Assembly: GCF_017355985.1 (NCBI RefSeq)
Contig: NZ_JAFIQU010000004.1
Coordinates: 62,001 to 126,000, forward strand
Source of the DNA: Arenibaculum pallidiluteum
Lineage (GTDB): Bacteria; Pseudomonadota; Alphaproteobacteria; Azospirillales; Azospirillaceae
Direction of reading: 5' to 3'
Length of the DNA: 64,000 bases
Part shown: positions 17,999-25,746 of the stretch, one piece after another
How the letters are laid out: every line of letters starts with the position of its first letter
How positions within the stretch are numbered: the first letter of the stretch is position 1
Translations under genes and position numbers: made by a program
Notes under the pieces: generated by a model
What the model saw: only the letters and a program-made list of their open reading frames with translations
Told to the model about the DNA's origin: nothing
The model's database searches: none

Positions 17999-18065
17999 CG
18001 CTTCAAGTTCACGGGAGCCGACGGCACGCCGCGCCGTCCAAAGAGAACAGATCGAAGGAGAGATC

Positions 18066-18545
18066 GTGAGAACGATGGTGAGGAACTGGACGGGAGCGGC
18101 GCTGCTCGCAGCCTTCATCGCGGCCATGGCATGGCAGGTGGCCTCGCGTCCCGCGCATGCACAGAACCAGCCGGCCGAAGAGGAGGCGCTCGTCGACAAG
18201 GAGGGGCTCCCGACCTACAAAGTCGAGGGCGGAAAGGTCGACAGGGGCACGTACAACGGCTACCGGCGCTATCACAACTCCTGCCACGTATGCCACGGAC
18301 CGGACGGGCTCGGCTCCACCTTCGCGCCGAACCTGACGGATTCGCTCAAGCGCCTCGACTACTACAAGTTCGCGGAGACCGTCGCGGCCGGACGCAAGTC
18401 CGAAGGTGCCAGCGGAGACCGGGTGATGCCGAGCTTCGGCACCGATGCCAACGTCATGAGCCACCTGGACGACATCTACCGCTATCTCAAGGCGCGCTCG
18501 GATGGCGCCCTCGAGCGTGGCCGTCCGCAGCGTATCGGTTCCTGA
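18066..18545 (+). CDS. xoxG: XoxG, cytochrome c electron acceptor of XoxF
   Basis: A 159-residue exported monohaem cytochrome c. A signal segment (LLAAFIAAMAWQVASRPAHA) is followed by a haem-binding CHVCH motif (Cys73, Cys76, His77); Met121 in DRVMPSFG is the likely sixth ligand. The YHNSCHVCHGPDGLGS and YYKFAETVAAGR blocks are typical of XoxG/MxaG-type cytochrome cL. GTG 18066 is placed 6-7 bases after an aaggag ribosome binding site; ATG 18075 is too far from it. It lies between xoxF and xoxJ, the standard xoxFGJ order. Confidence 0.92.
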   Translation: MRTMVRNWTGAALLAAFIAAMAWQVASRPAHAQNQPAEEEALVDKEGLPTYKVEGGKVDRGTYNGYRRYHNSCHVCHGPDGLGSTFAPNLTDSLKRLDYYKFAETVAAGRKSEGASGDRVMPSFGTDANVMSHLDDIYRYLKARSDGALERGRPQRIGS

Positions 18546-18559
18546 CGGAGGGAAATGAC

Positions 18560-19888
18560 ATGGTGCGGGCCCTGGCAACCATCCTCGCCACCGCGGCGCT
18601 GTCCGTGCTGGCGGCCTCCGATTCCCGGGCGGACGAATGGATGCCCAGCGGCTCGCTCCGTGTCTGTGCAGACGCGAACCTCCTGCCCTATTCCAACGAC
18701 AAGCTCGAGGGGTTCGAGAACAAGATCGCGCAGATGATCGGGGACGACCTGAAGCTGCCGGTGACCTATTTCTGGTGGCCGCAGACGATCGGCTTCGTGC
18801 GCAACACGTTGCGGGCGCGCCAGTGCGATCTCGTCGTCGGGGCCGCCGCCGGCGAAGACCTGATGCAGAACACGAACCCTTACTACCGTTCGACCTATGT
18901 GCTGGTGACCCGGAAGGACTCGGCACTTGCGGGCAAGGGGCTGGACGATCCCGCGTACAAGGGGGCGCGCATCGGCGTCGTTGCGGCCACGCCGCCGGCC
19001 AACCTGCTGCCGCGCCGGGGCATCCTGAACATCGCGCCCTACCAGCTGCACGTCGACACGCGCGCCGAGCAGCCGGCACGCCAGGCCATCGAGGACGTCG
19101 CCTCGGGCGAGACCGAGGCCGCCGCGATCTGGGGCCCGATCGCCGGCTACTACGCCGCGCGCCAGGACGTGCCGCTGGCGTTGACGCCGCTGCCCGAGCT
19201 GCCGGGCGCGCGGCTGCAGTACTACATCTCCATGGGCATCCGGGCCGGCGAGACCGCCTGGAAGCACTGGCTGAACGATTTCATCGTCCGTCGCCAGGGC
19301 GACATCGACCGGCTCCTGGCCGAATACAACATCCCCGTCGTGAACGCAGACGGCACGATGCGTCCGTCGCCCGAGCGGAAGGCGGCGCTGGAGCCGCCCG
19401 CGGTCGCGGAGCCCGATGGCTACCGCATGGATGCCTACCGGGCCGCCGTTCCAGCAAGCCTGCGCGGCGCCCAGGTCGCGTCCACGCAGGAGGTGCGCGC
19501 CCTTTCGGAGTCGGGCAGGGCCGTGCTGATCGACGTCCTGCCCTCCCCGCCCAGGCCTTCAGGGCTCGCCCCGGGCAGCCTGTGGCTGCCGCCGACGCAT
19601 CTCAGTCTGCCGGGCGCGATCTGGCTGCCCAATGTCGGCTACGGTGCCCCGTCGCCCGAACAGGAGGCGCTGCTGCGCCGCGGCCTGGACCGGCTGACGG
19701 GCGGAAACCCCGACCGACCTGTGGTTCTCTTCTGCCAGCGCGACTGCTGGATGTCCTGGAATGCCGCCAAGCGTGCCGTCGAATGGGGATATCGCGCCGT
19801 CCACTGGTATCCCGAGGGGACGGACGGCTGGCGCGAGGCCGGCCTCACGCTCGAGCCGGTCGCGCCACACGAAGACTTCCCGAGCTGA
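18560..19888 (+). CDS. xoxJ: XoxJ fused to a rhodanese-like PQQ-associated (CxxxCW) domain
   Basis: A 442-residue periplasmic protein in two parts. After a signal peptide, residues ~28-270 form the MxaJ/XoxJ-type solute-binding fold (GSLRVCADANLLPYSND, FENKIAQMIGDDL, CDLVVGAAAGED, NPYYRSTYVLVTRK) thought to help activate or couple XoxF. A Pro/Ala linker follows. Residues ~285-435 then form a rhodanese-like domain of the PQQ-dependent catabolism family (SLPGAIWLPNVGYG, FCQRDCWMSWNAAKRA with Cys392 and Cys396-Trp397, HWYPEGTDGW). These are usually separate genes; no frameshift or stop separates them here. The start at 18560 has a gacggaggg site 8 bases upstream. Confidence 0.88.
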   Translation: MVRALATILATAALSVLAASDSRADEWMPSGSLRVCADANLLPYSNDKLEGFENKIAQMIGDDLKLPVTYFWWPQTIGFVRNTLRARQCDLVVGAAAGEDLMQNTNPYYRSTYVLVTRKDSALAGKGLDDPAYKGARIGVVAATPPANLLPRRGILNIAPYQLHVDTRAEQPARQAIEDVASGETEAAAIWGPIAGYYAARQDVPLALTPLPELPGARLQYYISMGIRAGETAWKHWLNDFIVRRQGDIDRLLAEYNIPVVNADGTMRPSPERKAALEPPAVAEPDGYRMDAYRAAVPASLRGAQVASTQEVRALSESGRAVLIDVLPSPPRPSGLAPGSLWLPPTHLSLPGAIWLPNVGYGAPSPEQEALLRRGLDRLTGGNPDRPVVLFCQRDCWMSWNAAKRAVEWGYRAVHWYPEGTDGWREAGLTLEPVAPHEDFPS

Positions 19889-19891
19889 GCC

Positions 19892-20500
19892 TCACTCCAG
19901 GTAGGCGGCGATGACCCGCGCCATCTCGCCCAGCCGCCGCTCCGTCTCGACGGGAAGGTCGCAGACGGCGGTCAGCGACCTGCGGCGCTCGTCCAGCACG
20001 CGGCGCAGCAGGGTCAGCCGGTCGGTGATGCGCGCCGCCTCGGGACTGTCCTTCGGCGCCCCGTCCAGCTCGTGCAGGGTGGCGGCGATCTCGGCCTGGA
20101 TTTCGCGCTGCTGGCGCGCGTACCGCTTGATCGCGGCGATCTCCTTCGCGCGCCGACTGTCCATGGTCTCGAAGACGCCCGCAAAGAGAGCCGTCAGCGC
20201 CTTGTCCTTGTCCGGTCCGGCCTCTTTTGCAAGGGCCTGCACATCGTTCTCGATCGCGTCAGGCTTCACGGCGCGCCCTGTCGCCCGCTCGCGCAGCGAG
20301 GCAATGCGCGGGTCCTGCGCCCAGGTCGCGTCGGCCTCGTCGATGGGCGGGCCGGCCCAGAGCTGGCCCGGCGACAATGCCGGCACGAGAACCTGGATGC
20401 ATGGCCAGTCGGGATCCTTCGCCGGCTGGGCGCCGGCGGCTGCCGCCGTCATGAATCCGGCTGCGAGCGCAGCGGCGATGCAGATCGATCCTGGCTTCAT
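19892..20500 (-). CDS. Exported protein of unknown function, convergent with xoxJ
   Basis: A 202-residue protein with a signal peptide (ICIAAALAAGFMTAAAAGA). The mature protein begins DPDWPCIQVLVPALSPG, then turns almost wholly helical and charged (IAAIKRYARQQREIQAEIAA, ITDRLTLLRRVLDERRR), probably a coiled coil. A second Cys near the C-terminus (TAVCDLP) could pair with the first. The end lies only 3 bases beyond the xoxJ stop on the other strand, and the start faces the DUF2380 gene. I do not recognise the family; the position suggests a periplasmic role linked to XoxF. Confidence 0.65.
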   Translation of the reverse strand: MKPGSICIAAALAAGFMTAAAAGAQPAKDPDWPCIQVLVPALSPGQLWAGPPIDEADATWAQDPRIASLRERATGRAVKPDAIENDVQALAKEAGPDKDKALTALFAGVFETMDSRRAKEIAAIKRYARQQREIQAEIAATLHELDGAPKDSPEAARITDRLTLLRRVLDERRRSLTAVCDLPVETERRLGEMARVIAAYLE

Positions 20501-20628
20501 GACCCCTCTCCGGCTCGGCGCGCCCGTGCCTCTCCCGGGCCGCGGACAGGGCGCGCGTGATACGACCGCCGAGGATACGACGGCCACACGCCCGCGGCAT
20601 TCATGCCTTCGTCCAAGAAGGATCACCA

Positions 20629-21135
20629 ATGGCGCACCGGCTTTGCAGCCTCGCAATCTTCGCCCTGGCATGGAGCATCGGCGCGACGCCGGCGACAGCG
20701 CGACCCAAGTTGCTGGTCTTCGAAATGGAGATCCTGGATACCAGCGGCGAGGGCGAGGCGCCGGGGCATGCGGCCCGTCTGTCGGCAGCCACCCGGGCGC
20801 TCCGCGACGGCCTGGCGGCAAGCGGACGGTTCGATCTCGTGGGGCCGCCGGCCCCACCTGCCGGCGAACTGCCGCCGCGGATCCGGACCTGCAACGGATG
20901 CGAGGTCGACATTGCCCGGCGTATTGGCGCCGACCTTGCGCTGACCAGCATGGTCCACAAGGTCAGCTCGCTGATCCTCTCGATCACCATGACCGTTGTG
21001 GACGCCGCATCGGGACGCACGGCGCTGGTTGCGTCCGCGGACATCCGCGGCGACAACGACCGCTCGTGGGTCCGCGGCACCGAATGGCTGGTGCGCCACA
21101 GGCTGCTGCCGGCCCGGTACCCCGGCGAAGGCTGA
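20629..21135 (+). CDS. Exported DUF2380-type protein
   Basis: A 168-residue protein with signal peptide (LAIFALAWSIGATPATA) and a domain of the DUF2380/DUF3280 kind (KLLVFEMEILDTSGEG, a paired-Cys CNGCEVDIARRIGADLA, then SLILSITMTVVDAASG and a WVRGTEWLVRHRLL C-terminus). The fold resembles outer-membrane-lipoprotein accessory domains; no catalytic function is known. ATG 20629 has an agaagga site upstream. Such genes often sit near quinoprotein dehydrogenases in methylotrophs, which fits its place between xoxFGJ and the H4MPT/methylofuran genes. Confidence 0.7.
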   Translation: MAHRLCSLAIFALAWSIGATPATARPKLLVFEMEILDTSGEGEAPGHAARLSAATRALRDGLAASGRFDLVGPPAPPAGELPPRIRTCNGCEVDIARRIGADLALTSMVHKVSSLILSITMTVVDAASGRTALVASADIRGDNDRSWVRGTEWLVRHRLLPARYPGEG

Positions 21136-21204
21136 CCGGGTTGAAAGGACGTCGTGACGGCGGCCGCATCGTGCCGCGCGCCGGACGGTAACGAGGAACT
21201 CCCC

Positions 21205-21657
21205 ATGGACGACATGGACATGCGCCACCACGCCGATGCTGCGGAATTCGACGACGCCTGGAGCGCGGGATCCTGGATGAAGGAGGTCTGCTGGGTCTAT
21301 GACCTCGTGGTCCGCGATCTGGAACTCGACTGCCGCATTGGCGTCCACGGCCACGAGAAGCTGCGCAGCCAGCGCGTGCGCATCAACATCGTGGCCTCGG
21401 TCAGCCTGCCGCGCAGGCCGGTCGCGGACGATCTGCGCGAGGTCGTCTCGTACGAGTACCTCGTGGACGGCGTGCGCCGCCTTGCATCGGGCGGCCATGT
21501 CGAGCTGGTGGAAACCCTGGCGATCAGGATCCTGGATCTCTGTTTCGCGGAGCCCAGGGTCACCCGGGCCAGCGTCACCGTCGAGAAGCCCGAGGTCGTC
21601 CCCGAAGCCGCCGGCGTCGGCATCCGCATCGAGCGCACCCGCGAGCAATGGTCTTGA
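21205..21657 (+). CDS. Dihydroneopterin aldolase family protein (FolB-like)
   Basis: A 150-residue protein: an N-terminal His/Asp-rich extension (MDDMDMRHHADAAEFDD) precedes a FolB domain (VYDLVVRDLELDCRIGVHGH, EKLRSQRVRINIV, VVSYEYLVDGV, LVETLAIRILDLCF, VTVEKPEV). FolB cleaves the side chain of dihydroneopterin to 6-hydroxymethylpterin, the branch point for folate and H4MPT. As first gene of an operon with methylofuran and pterin genes it more likely serves H4MPT than folate. It overlaps the next gene by 10 bases. Confidence 0.82.
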   Translation: MDDMDMRHHADAAEFDDAWSAGSWMKEVCWVYDLVVRDLELDCRIGVHGHEKLRSQRVRINIVASVSLPRRPVADDLREVVSYEYLVDGVRRLASGGHVELVETLAIRILDLCFAEPRVTRASVTVEKPEVVPEAAGVGIRIERTREQWS

Positions 21658-22337
21658 CCCCGGACAATGGCTCCGGCCGGCCGCTCTGGGTCGTCAAGAT
21701 CGGCGGCAGCCTCTGGTCCGGACCCGACCTGAAGGCTTGGCTCGCCGCGCTGGCGCAGGTCCGGGCGGCCCGTATCGCGATCGTTCCCGGCGGCGGCCCC
21801 TTCGCCGACGCCGTGCGCGAGGCCCAGGTGCCCATGGGGTTCGGCGACGCCGCGGCCCATCGCATGGCGATACTCGGCATGGAACAGTACGCCCACGCCC
21901 TCCTCGATCTGGAGCCCCGCCTCTCGCCCGCTGCAACCCGCCACGCACTGGCGACTGCCGACGGAACCCTCGTCTGGCTGCCGGCCGCGCTGGCCACGGC
22001 GGCGCGGGTGCCCGAAAGCTGGTCCGTCACCTCCGACAGCCTGGCCGCATGGCTGGCAGGGGAGCTCGGCGCCCGGAGGCTGGTCCTGGTGAAGTCGGCG
22101 GCGCTGCCGCCCGGCCCCATCAAGGCGGCCGACCTCGCGGCGGCGGGGATCGTCGACGCGGCGATGCCTGACCTCATCGCGCATGCGGCATTCGAGACGC
22201 GCTGCGTCGGGAGCCATGACGCGGCGCGCTTCGCAGAGGCTTGCCAGGCCGGCACGGCCTTTGGCACGGTGGTGCTTCCGGGGCGCGCAACGAAGCCTGA
22301 GGCAAGGCAGGAATGCCACAGCACGTCCTGCTCCTGA
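21648..22337 (+). CDS. Amino acid kinase family protein, MfnE-like (methylofuran/H4MPT-associated)
   Basis: A 229-residue protein of the amino-acid-kinase fold: VVKIGGSLW phosphate loop, IAIVPGGGPFADAVREAQ, SDSLAAWLAGELGARRLVLV with a KS pair, and a C-terminal region with GTVVLPG. In archaea MfnE phosphorylates the aminomethylfuran phosphate intermediate of methanofuran; the bacterial homologues in H4MPT clusters are needed for methylofuran. It overlaps folB upstream by 10 bases and the DHPS-like gene downstream by 25, so it is translationally coupled on both sides. Confidence 0.78.
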   Translation: MVLTPDNGSGRPLWVVKIGGSLWSGPDLKAWLAALAQVRAARIAIVPGGGPFADAVREAQVPMGFGDAAAHRMAILGMEQYAHALLDLEPRLSPAATRHALATADGTLVWLPAALATAARVPESWSVTSDSLAAWLAGELGARRLVLVKSAALPPGPIKAADLAAAGIVDAAMPDLIAHAAFETRCVGSHDAARFAEACQAGTAFGTVVLPGRATKPEARQECHSTSCS

Positions 22338-23698
22338 CCGGCGATCTCGCCGAGCCGCGGCTCAGGCGTATGCTGGAAGCGCTCGGCCCGCTCGATTTCC
22401 GGACGAGCATCGTGAACATCGGCGTGAAGGTCGCCGCGCTGATGACGACCGAGATCGTGCTTCGCCGCCTCGGATCGACCCAGGACGCCGACCTTGTGAT
22501 GCTGCCTGGTCGCTTCCGCGGGGACCTGGACCGGCTTGGCGCGCATTTCGGCATCCCCTTCGAGCGCGGCCCGGAGGAGATCGACGACCTTCCCGGTTAC
22601 TTCAAGCGCCAAGCCGCGCCGATCGCCCTCGACCGGTACGAGACCACCATCTTCGCGGAGGTCGTGGACGCCCCGCGGCGCGACGTCGACGGCATCCTGC
22701 AGGCCGCCGCTGCGTACCGGGCGGACGGGGCCGACGTGATCGACCTTGGCTGCCTTCCGGACACGCCCTTCCCGCATCTCGAGGAGGCGATTGCCGCCCT
22801 GAAGGCCGCCGGCCATCGCGTCAGCGTCGATTCCCTGGAGCCCGACGACCTGGTCCGCGCCCAGAGGGCTGAAGTCGACTACCTGCTGAGCCTGACCGAG
22901 AACACGCTTTGGATCGCCGGAGAGGGACCCGCCACGCCTGTGGTGATCCCCGCGACGCCGGGCGACATGGATTCGCTCTTCCGTGCCGTCGAGGCGCTGT
23001 CCGCGAAGGGCCGGCGCTGCATCGTCGACCCTGTCCTGGATCCGATCCATCACGGCTTCACGGCCTCGCTGCTGCGCTACCACGCCGTCCGCGCGCGCCT
23101 GCCCGACGCGGAGATCCTGATGGGGATCGGCAACGTCACGGAGCTGACCGACGCCGACACCCCCGGCGTGAATGCCGTGCTGATGGGCGTGATCTCGGAG
23201 CTCGGCATCCAGCACGTCCTGGCGGTGCAGGTCAGCCCGCATTGCCGCCGGGCGATCCGGGAGTTCGACGCGGCGCGCCGGCAGTTCCTTGCCGCGCGAG
23301 AGATCGGCAGCACGCCCCGGGGGGTCGGAACGGGTTTGCTGTGCCTGCGGGACCGCCGCCCCTTCCCCGTCCCGCCCGACGAGATCGCGGCGACGGCCGC
23401 CATGATTCGTGATCGCAACTATCGGGTCGAGGTCAGCGACGACGGCATCCATCTCTACAACCGCGACGGCCACCATCGCGCGACAGACCCCTTCGCCCTG
23501 TATCCGCATCTGGCGCTGAATGGCGACACCGGCCATGCCTTCTATCTCGGCGTCGAGACGGCGCGCGCGCAGATCGCCTGGCAGCTCGGCAAGCGCTACG
23601 CCCAGGACACGGCCCTGCGCTGGGGCGTCGCGGTCGAGGCGCCGGAGGAGGATCTCGGCGGGTTCCACGCCGTCGGAGCGACCAAGGCAAAGCCCTGA
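22313..23698 (+). CDS. Dihydropteroate-synthase-like protein with DUF6513-type N-terminus (H4MPT cluster)
   Basis: A 461-residue protein. Residues ~1-110 (HVLLLTGDLAEPRLRRMLEA, FRTSIVNIGVKVAALMT) match the extra N-terminal domain of the H4MPT-linked DHPS-like family. Residues ~120-340 form a TIM barrel resembling dihydropteroate synthase (GADVIDLGCLPDTPFPHLEE, VSVDSLEPDDLVRA, CIVDPVLDPIHHGF, MGIGNVTELTDADTPGVNA). The homologue in Methylobacterium is required for dephospho-H4MPT synthesis; the exact reaction is not settled to my knowledge. It is embedded in the methylofuran operon. Confidence 0.8.
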   Translation: MPQHVLLLTGDLAEPRLRRMLEALGPLDFRTSIVNIGVKVAALMTTEIVLRRLGSTQDADLVMLPGRFRGDLDRLGAHFGIPFERGPEEIDDLPGYFKRQAAPIALDRYETTIFAEVVDAPRRDVDGILQAAAAYRADGADVIDLGCLPDTPFPHLEEAIAALKAAGHRVSVDSLEPDDLVRAQRAEVDYLLSLTENTLWIAGEGPATPVVIPATPGDMDSLFRAVEALSAKGRRCIVDPVLDPIHHGFTASLLRYHAVRARLPDAEILMGIGNVTELTDADTPGVNAVLMGVISELGIQHVLAVQVSPHCRRAIREFDAARRQFLAAREIGSTPRGVGTGLLCLRDRRPFPVPPDEIAATAAMIRDRNYRVEVSDDGIHLYNRDGHHRATDPFALYPHLALNGDTGHAFYLGVETARAQIAWQLGKRYAQDTALRWGVAVEAPEEDLGGFHAVGATKAKP

Positions 23699-23710
23699 GG
23701 ACCCTATGGA

Positions 23711-24286
23711 ATGCCCCTGATCCGCGAGACCATCGTCACCACCCGCAGCGCCGCGGGCATCGTCCACGTGGCGCCCATGGGAGTCACCGTGCTGGACGAG
23801 GGCGTCTACCTCCTGGCACCGTTCCGGCCATCGCGCACGCTCGACAACCTGCTGGAGACGCGGTGCGCGGTGATCAATCACACCGACGACGTGCGCGTCT
23901 TCGCCGGATGCGTCACCGGGCGGCGCCGGGACTGGCCGACCGGAGCCGCGCGGCACGTGGCGGCACCCGTGCTGGCGGGCGCCTTGTCCCATGAGGAGGT
24001 CGAGGTCGTCGGCATCGAAGAGGACCCGGCCCGCCCCCGGTTGACTTGCCGCCTCCGCCATGTCGAGGTGCATCGGGCTGCGACCGGCCACAACAGGGCC
24101 CAGGCCGCCGTGATCGAGGCCGCGATCCTCGCGACGCGCCTGCACCTGCTGCCGCCCGAGAAAGTGGAGCGCGAGGTCGCCTACCTGACCATCGCGGTCG
24201 AGAAGACGGCCGGCCCCCTAGAGGCGGAGGCCTGGGGCTGGATCATGGACATGCTGGCGCGCCACCGCGGCCAGGTGGCGGTCTGA
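23711..24286 (+). CDS. DUF447-family flavin-binding-like protein (H4MPT cluster)
   Basis: A 191-residue protein of the DUF447 family, shared by methanogenic archaea and H4MPT-using bacteria. It shows a split-barrel FMN-binding-like start (IRETIVTTRSAAGIVHVAPMGVTV), the block FRPSRTLDNLLETRCAVINHTDDVRVFAG, and a helical C-terminus (HNRAQAAVIEAAILATRLHLL). The reaction is unknown; its constant company with methylofuran and H4MPT genes points to that pathway. Its stop codon overlaps the start of mfnB by one base (TGATG). Confidence 0.75.
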   Translation: MPLIRETIVTTRSAAGIVHVAPMGVTVLDEGVYLLAPFRPSRTLDNLLETRCAVINHTDDVRVFAGCVTGRRRDWPTGAARHVAAPVLAGALSHEEVEVVGIEEDPARPRLTCRLRHVEVHRAATGHNRAQAAVIEAAILATRLHLLPPEKVEREVAYLTIAVEKTAGPLEAEAWGWIMDMLARHRGQVAV

Positions 24287-24990
24287 TGCGCTGGCTTGCG
24301 AGCGTCGCCTCGGCGGAGGAGATCGCGACGGTCCTGCCCGCTGTCCCGGACATCCTGGATCTCAAGGATCCCTCGGCGGGCGCGCTGGGCGCCTGGCCCG
24401 TTCCCGCAGTCGCCCGCGCCGTGCGGGACCTGCGCGCCCGGGCAGCAGCGCCGCTGGCGAGCGCGACGGTCGGCGACCTCCCCATGGAGCCCGCACGTGT
24501 CGCGGCTGCCGTCTCGGAAATGGCGCGGACGGGGGTCGACTACGTGAAGGTCGGCCTGATTCCCTCGGGCGATCCTCTCGGCTGCCTGGCGGAGCTGGCG
24601 CCGCTGTGCGCGACGGGCGTCCAGGTGGTCGCGGTCCTCTTCGCCGATTTCTGGCCGGAGGACGTCCCAGTTGCCGCGGCGAAGCAGGCGGGCTTAACCG
24701 GGGTGATGCTGGACACCGCGATGAAGGGGCGCGGGCTGCCCGCCCACCGCACGGCGGACCAGCTTCGCCGCTTCGTCGACGACGCGCGGCACCGGGGCCT
24801 GATGACTGGGCTCGCGGGCTCGCTGAGCCTTACCGACGTGCCGGTCCTGGCGGAATGCGGGGCGGATTATCTCGGCTTCAGGGGCGCGCTGTGCGGGGCG
24901 TCCGGGCGCACCGCCGCCATCGACCCCGCTGCCGTTGCAGCCGTGGCGGCGGCCGTCCGCGCCCACGGCACACGGCTCCGCGCGGGATGA
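24286..24990 (+). CDS. mfnB: (5-Formylfuran-3-yl)methyl phosphate synthase, MfnB
   Basis: A 234-residue TIM-barrel enzyme that joins two glyceraldehyde 3-phosphate molecules to make the furan ring of methanofuran/methylofuran. DILDLKDPSAGALGAWP carries Lys27, the Schiff-base lysine at the same position as in archaeal MfnB, and MLDTAMKGRG carries the second lysine (Lys147). VDYVKVGL and CGADYLGFRGALCG complete the family signature, and the length equals that of the archaeal enzyme. It is the last gene of the folB-mfnE-DHPS-DUF447-mfnB operon, with a hairpin directly behind it. Confidence 0.88.
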   Translation: MRWLASVASAEEIATVLPAVPDILDLKDPSAGALGAWPVPAVARAVRDLRARAAAPLASATVGDLPMEPARVAAAVSEMARTGVDYVKVGLIPSGDPLGCLAELAPLCATGVQVVAVLFADFWPEDVPVAAAKQAGLTGVMLDTAMKGRGLPAHRTADQLRRFVDDARHRGLMTGLAGSLSLTDVPVLAECGADYLGFRGALCGASGRTAAIDPAAVAAVAAAVRAHGTRLRAG

Positions 24991-25017
24991 GGCGCCGGCG
25001 CGCTCCGCGCCGGCGCC
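24991..25017. terminator. Bidirectional hairpin after mfnB
   Basis: A perfect 11-bp stem, ggcgccggcgc (24991-25001) and gcgccggcgcc (25007-25017), with a 5-base loop starts immediately after the mfnB stop. It also lies downstream of the convergent gene at 25037-25519. There is no T-tract, so it may act as a mRNA 3' barrier more than a strong terminator. Confidence 0.6.
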
Positions 25018-25036
25018 CAAGGGATCAATGACCGGA

Positions 25037-25519
25037 TCAATGAACGGTCGAGCTGCCCTTCCCAAGCTGCTCCCGCAGCACGGCGGCGCCCATCTCTGTC
25101 AGCGTGATGCCGTCGTTCGGCGCGCTGCCGATCCCGCTTCCGACCACGACCATGCGGAAGGCATGGGGCGAGAGGTTGCCGCCCGCACCGGCCGAGAAGG
25201 CCCGCTCGATGGCGGCGCCCGTCACGGAACTCCGCACGGCACCCGCCTGGCCCTCCGAGAAGAGCTGCACGAAGACTGCGCGATGCTGGCGCACGATGCT
25301 CTCCGCGAGTTGCCTGCGTGCCCGTTCCTGCCCGTCATCCGCTGCGCTACGAACCGGTGGTTTCGCCGCAGTGGTCGAGGGTGGGGTCGAGGCGGGTGTC
25401 GAGGGTGTGGGCGAGAACTGCGCCGGCTCCGGCGCCTGCGGCTTTGCGGCGGGCGACCCGGCGATCGCATTGCGGATCAGAGCCGCCGCCCGCTGCGCGG
25501 CCTCCATGATGTAACCCAT
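25037..25519 (-). CDS. Hypothetical protein with Pro/Ala-rich linker
   Basis: A 160-residue protein with three parts: a short N-terminal helix (YIMEAAQRAAALIRNAIAG), a Pro/Ala/Ser-rich linker (about residues 24-56), and a C-terminal helical domain (RQHRAVFVQLFSEGQAG ... NDGITLTEMGAAVLREQLG). It has no signal peptide or membrane segment. The start at 25519 has a gggaggt ribosome binding site. It is not recognised as any family and stands alone between the mfnB operon and the cbb operon. Confidence 0.55.
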   Translation of the reverse strand: MGYIMEAAQRAAALIRNAIAGSPAAKPQAPEPAQFSPTPSTPASTPPSTTAAKPPVRSAADDGQERARRQLAESIVRQHRAVFVQLFSEGQAGAVRSSVTGAAIERAFSAGAGGNLSPHAFRMVVVGSGIGSAPNDGITLTEMGAAVLREQLGKGSSTVH

Positions 25520-25746
25520 CGGCGATGACCTCCCGTCTTGGACGCCGGCTGCTTCAGGCTCGTGACCTCGGCGCCATCGTTCAGCGTGCCGGCAGAGTCC
25601 TGTCAGGACAATGGACCTTTCGGCCAAGAAGAACCCTATCGGAAGTGTCGGGTCCGAACCCGGCGGTCCTTTCGAAACGCCGGCAGCACGGCGGGATTAC
25701 ATCGCGTCTGGCTTCGACCTCTGTAGCGGTGAAGGCCTCGAGGCTA

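Noticed and set aside
15967-18027. A 686-codon open frame antisense to xoxF, and similar long antisense frames at 21575-24145, 27589-30666, 31694-33559 and 54065-56875
   Set aside because: They lie opposite genes with firm family motifs, have no ribosome binding site, and translate to Arg/Ala/Gly/Asp/His-rich low-complexity sequence. High GC at third codon positions suppresses stops on the opposite strand.
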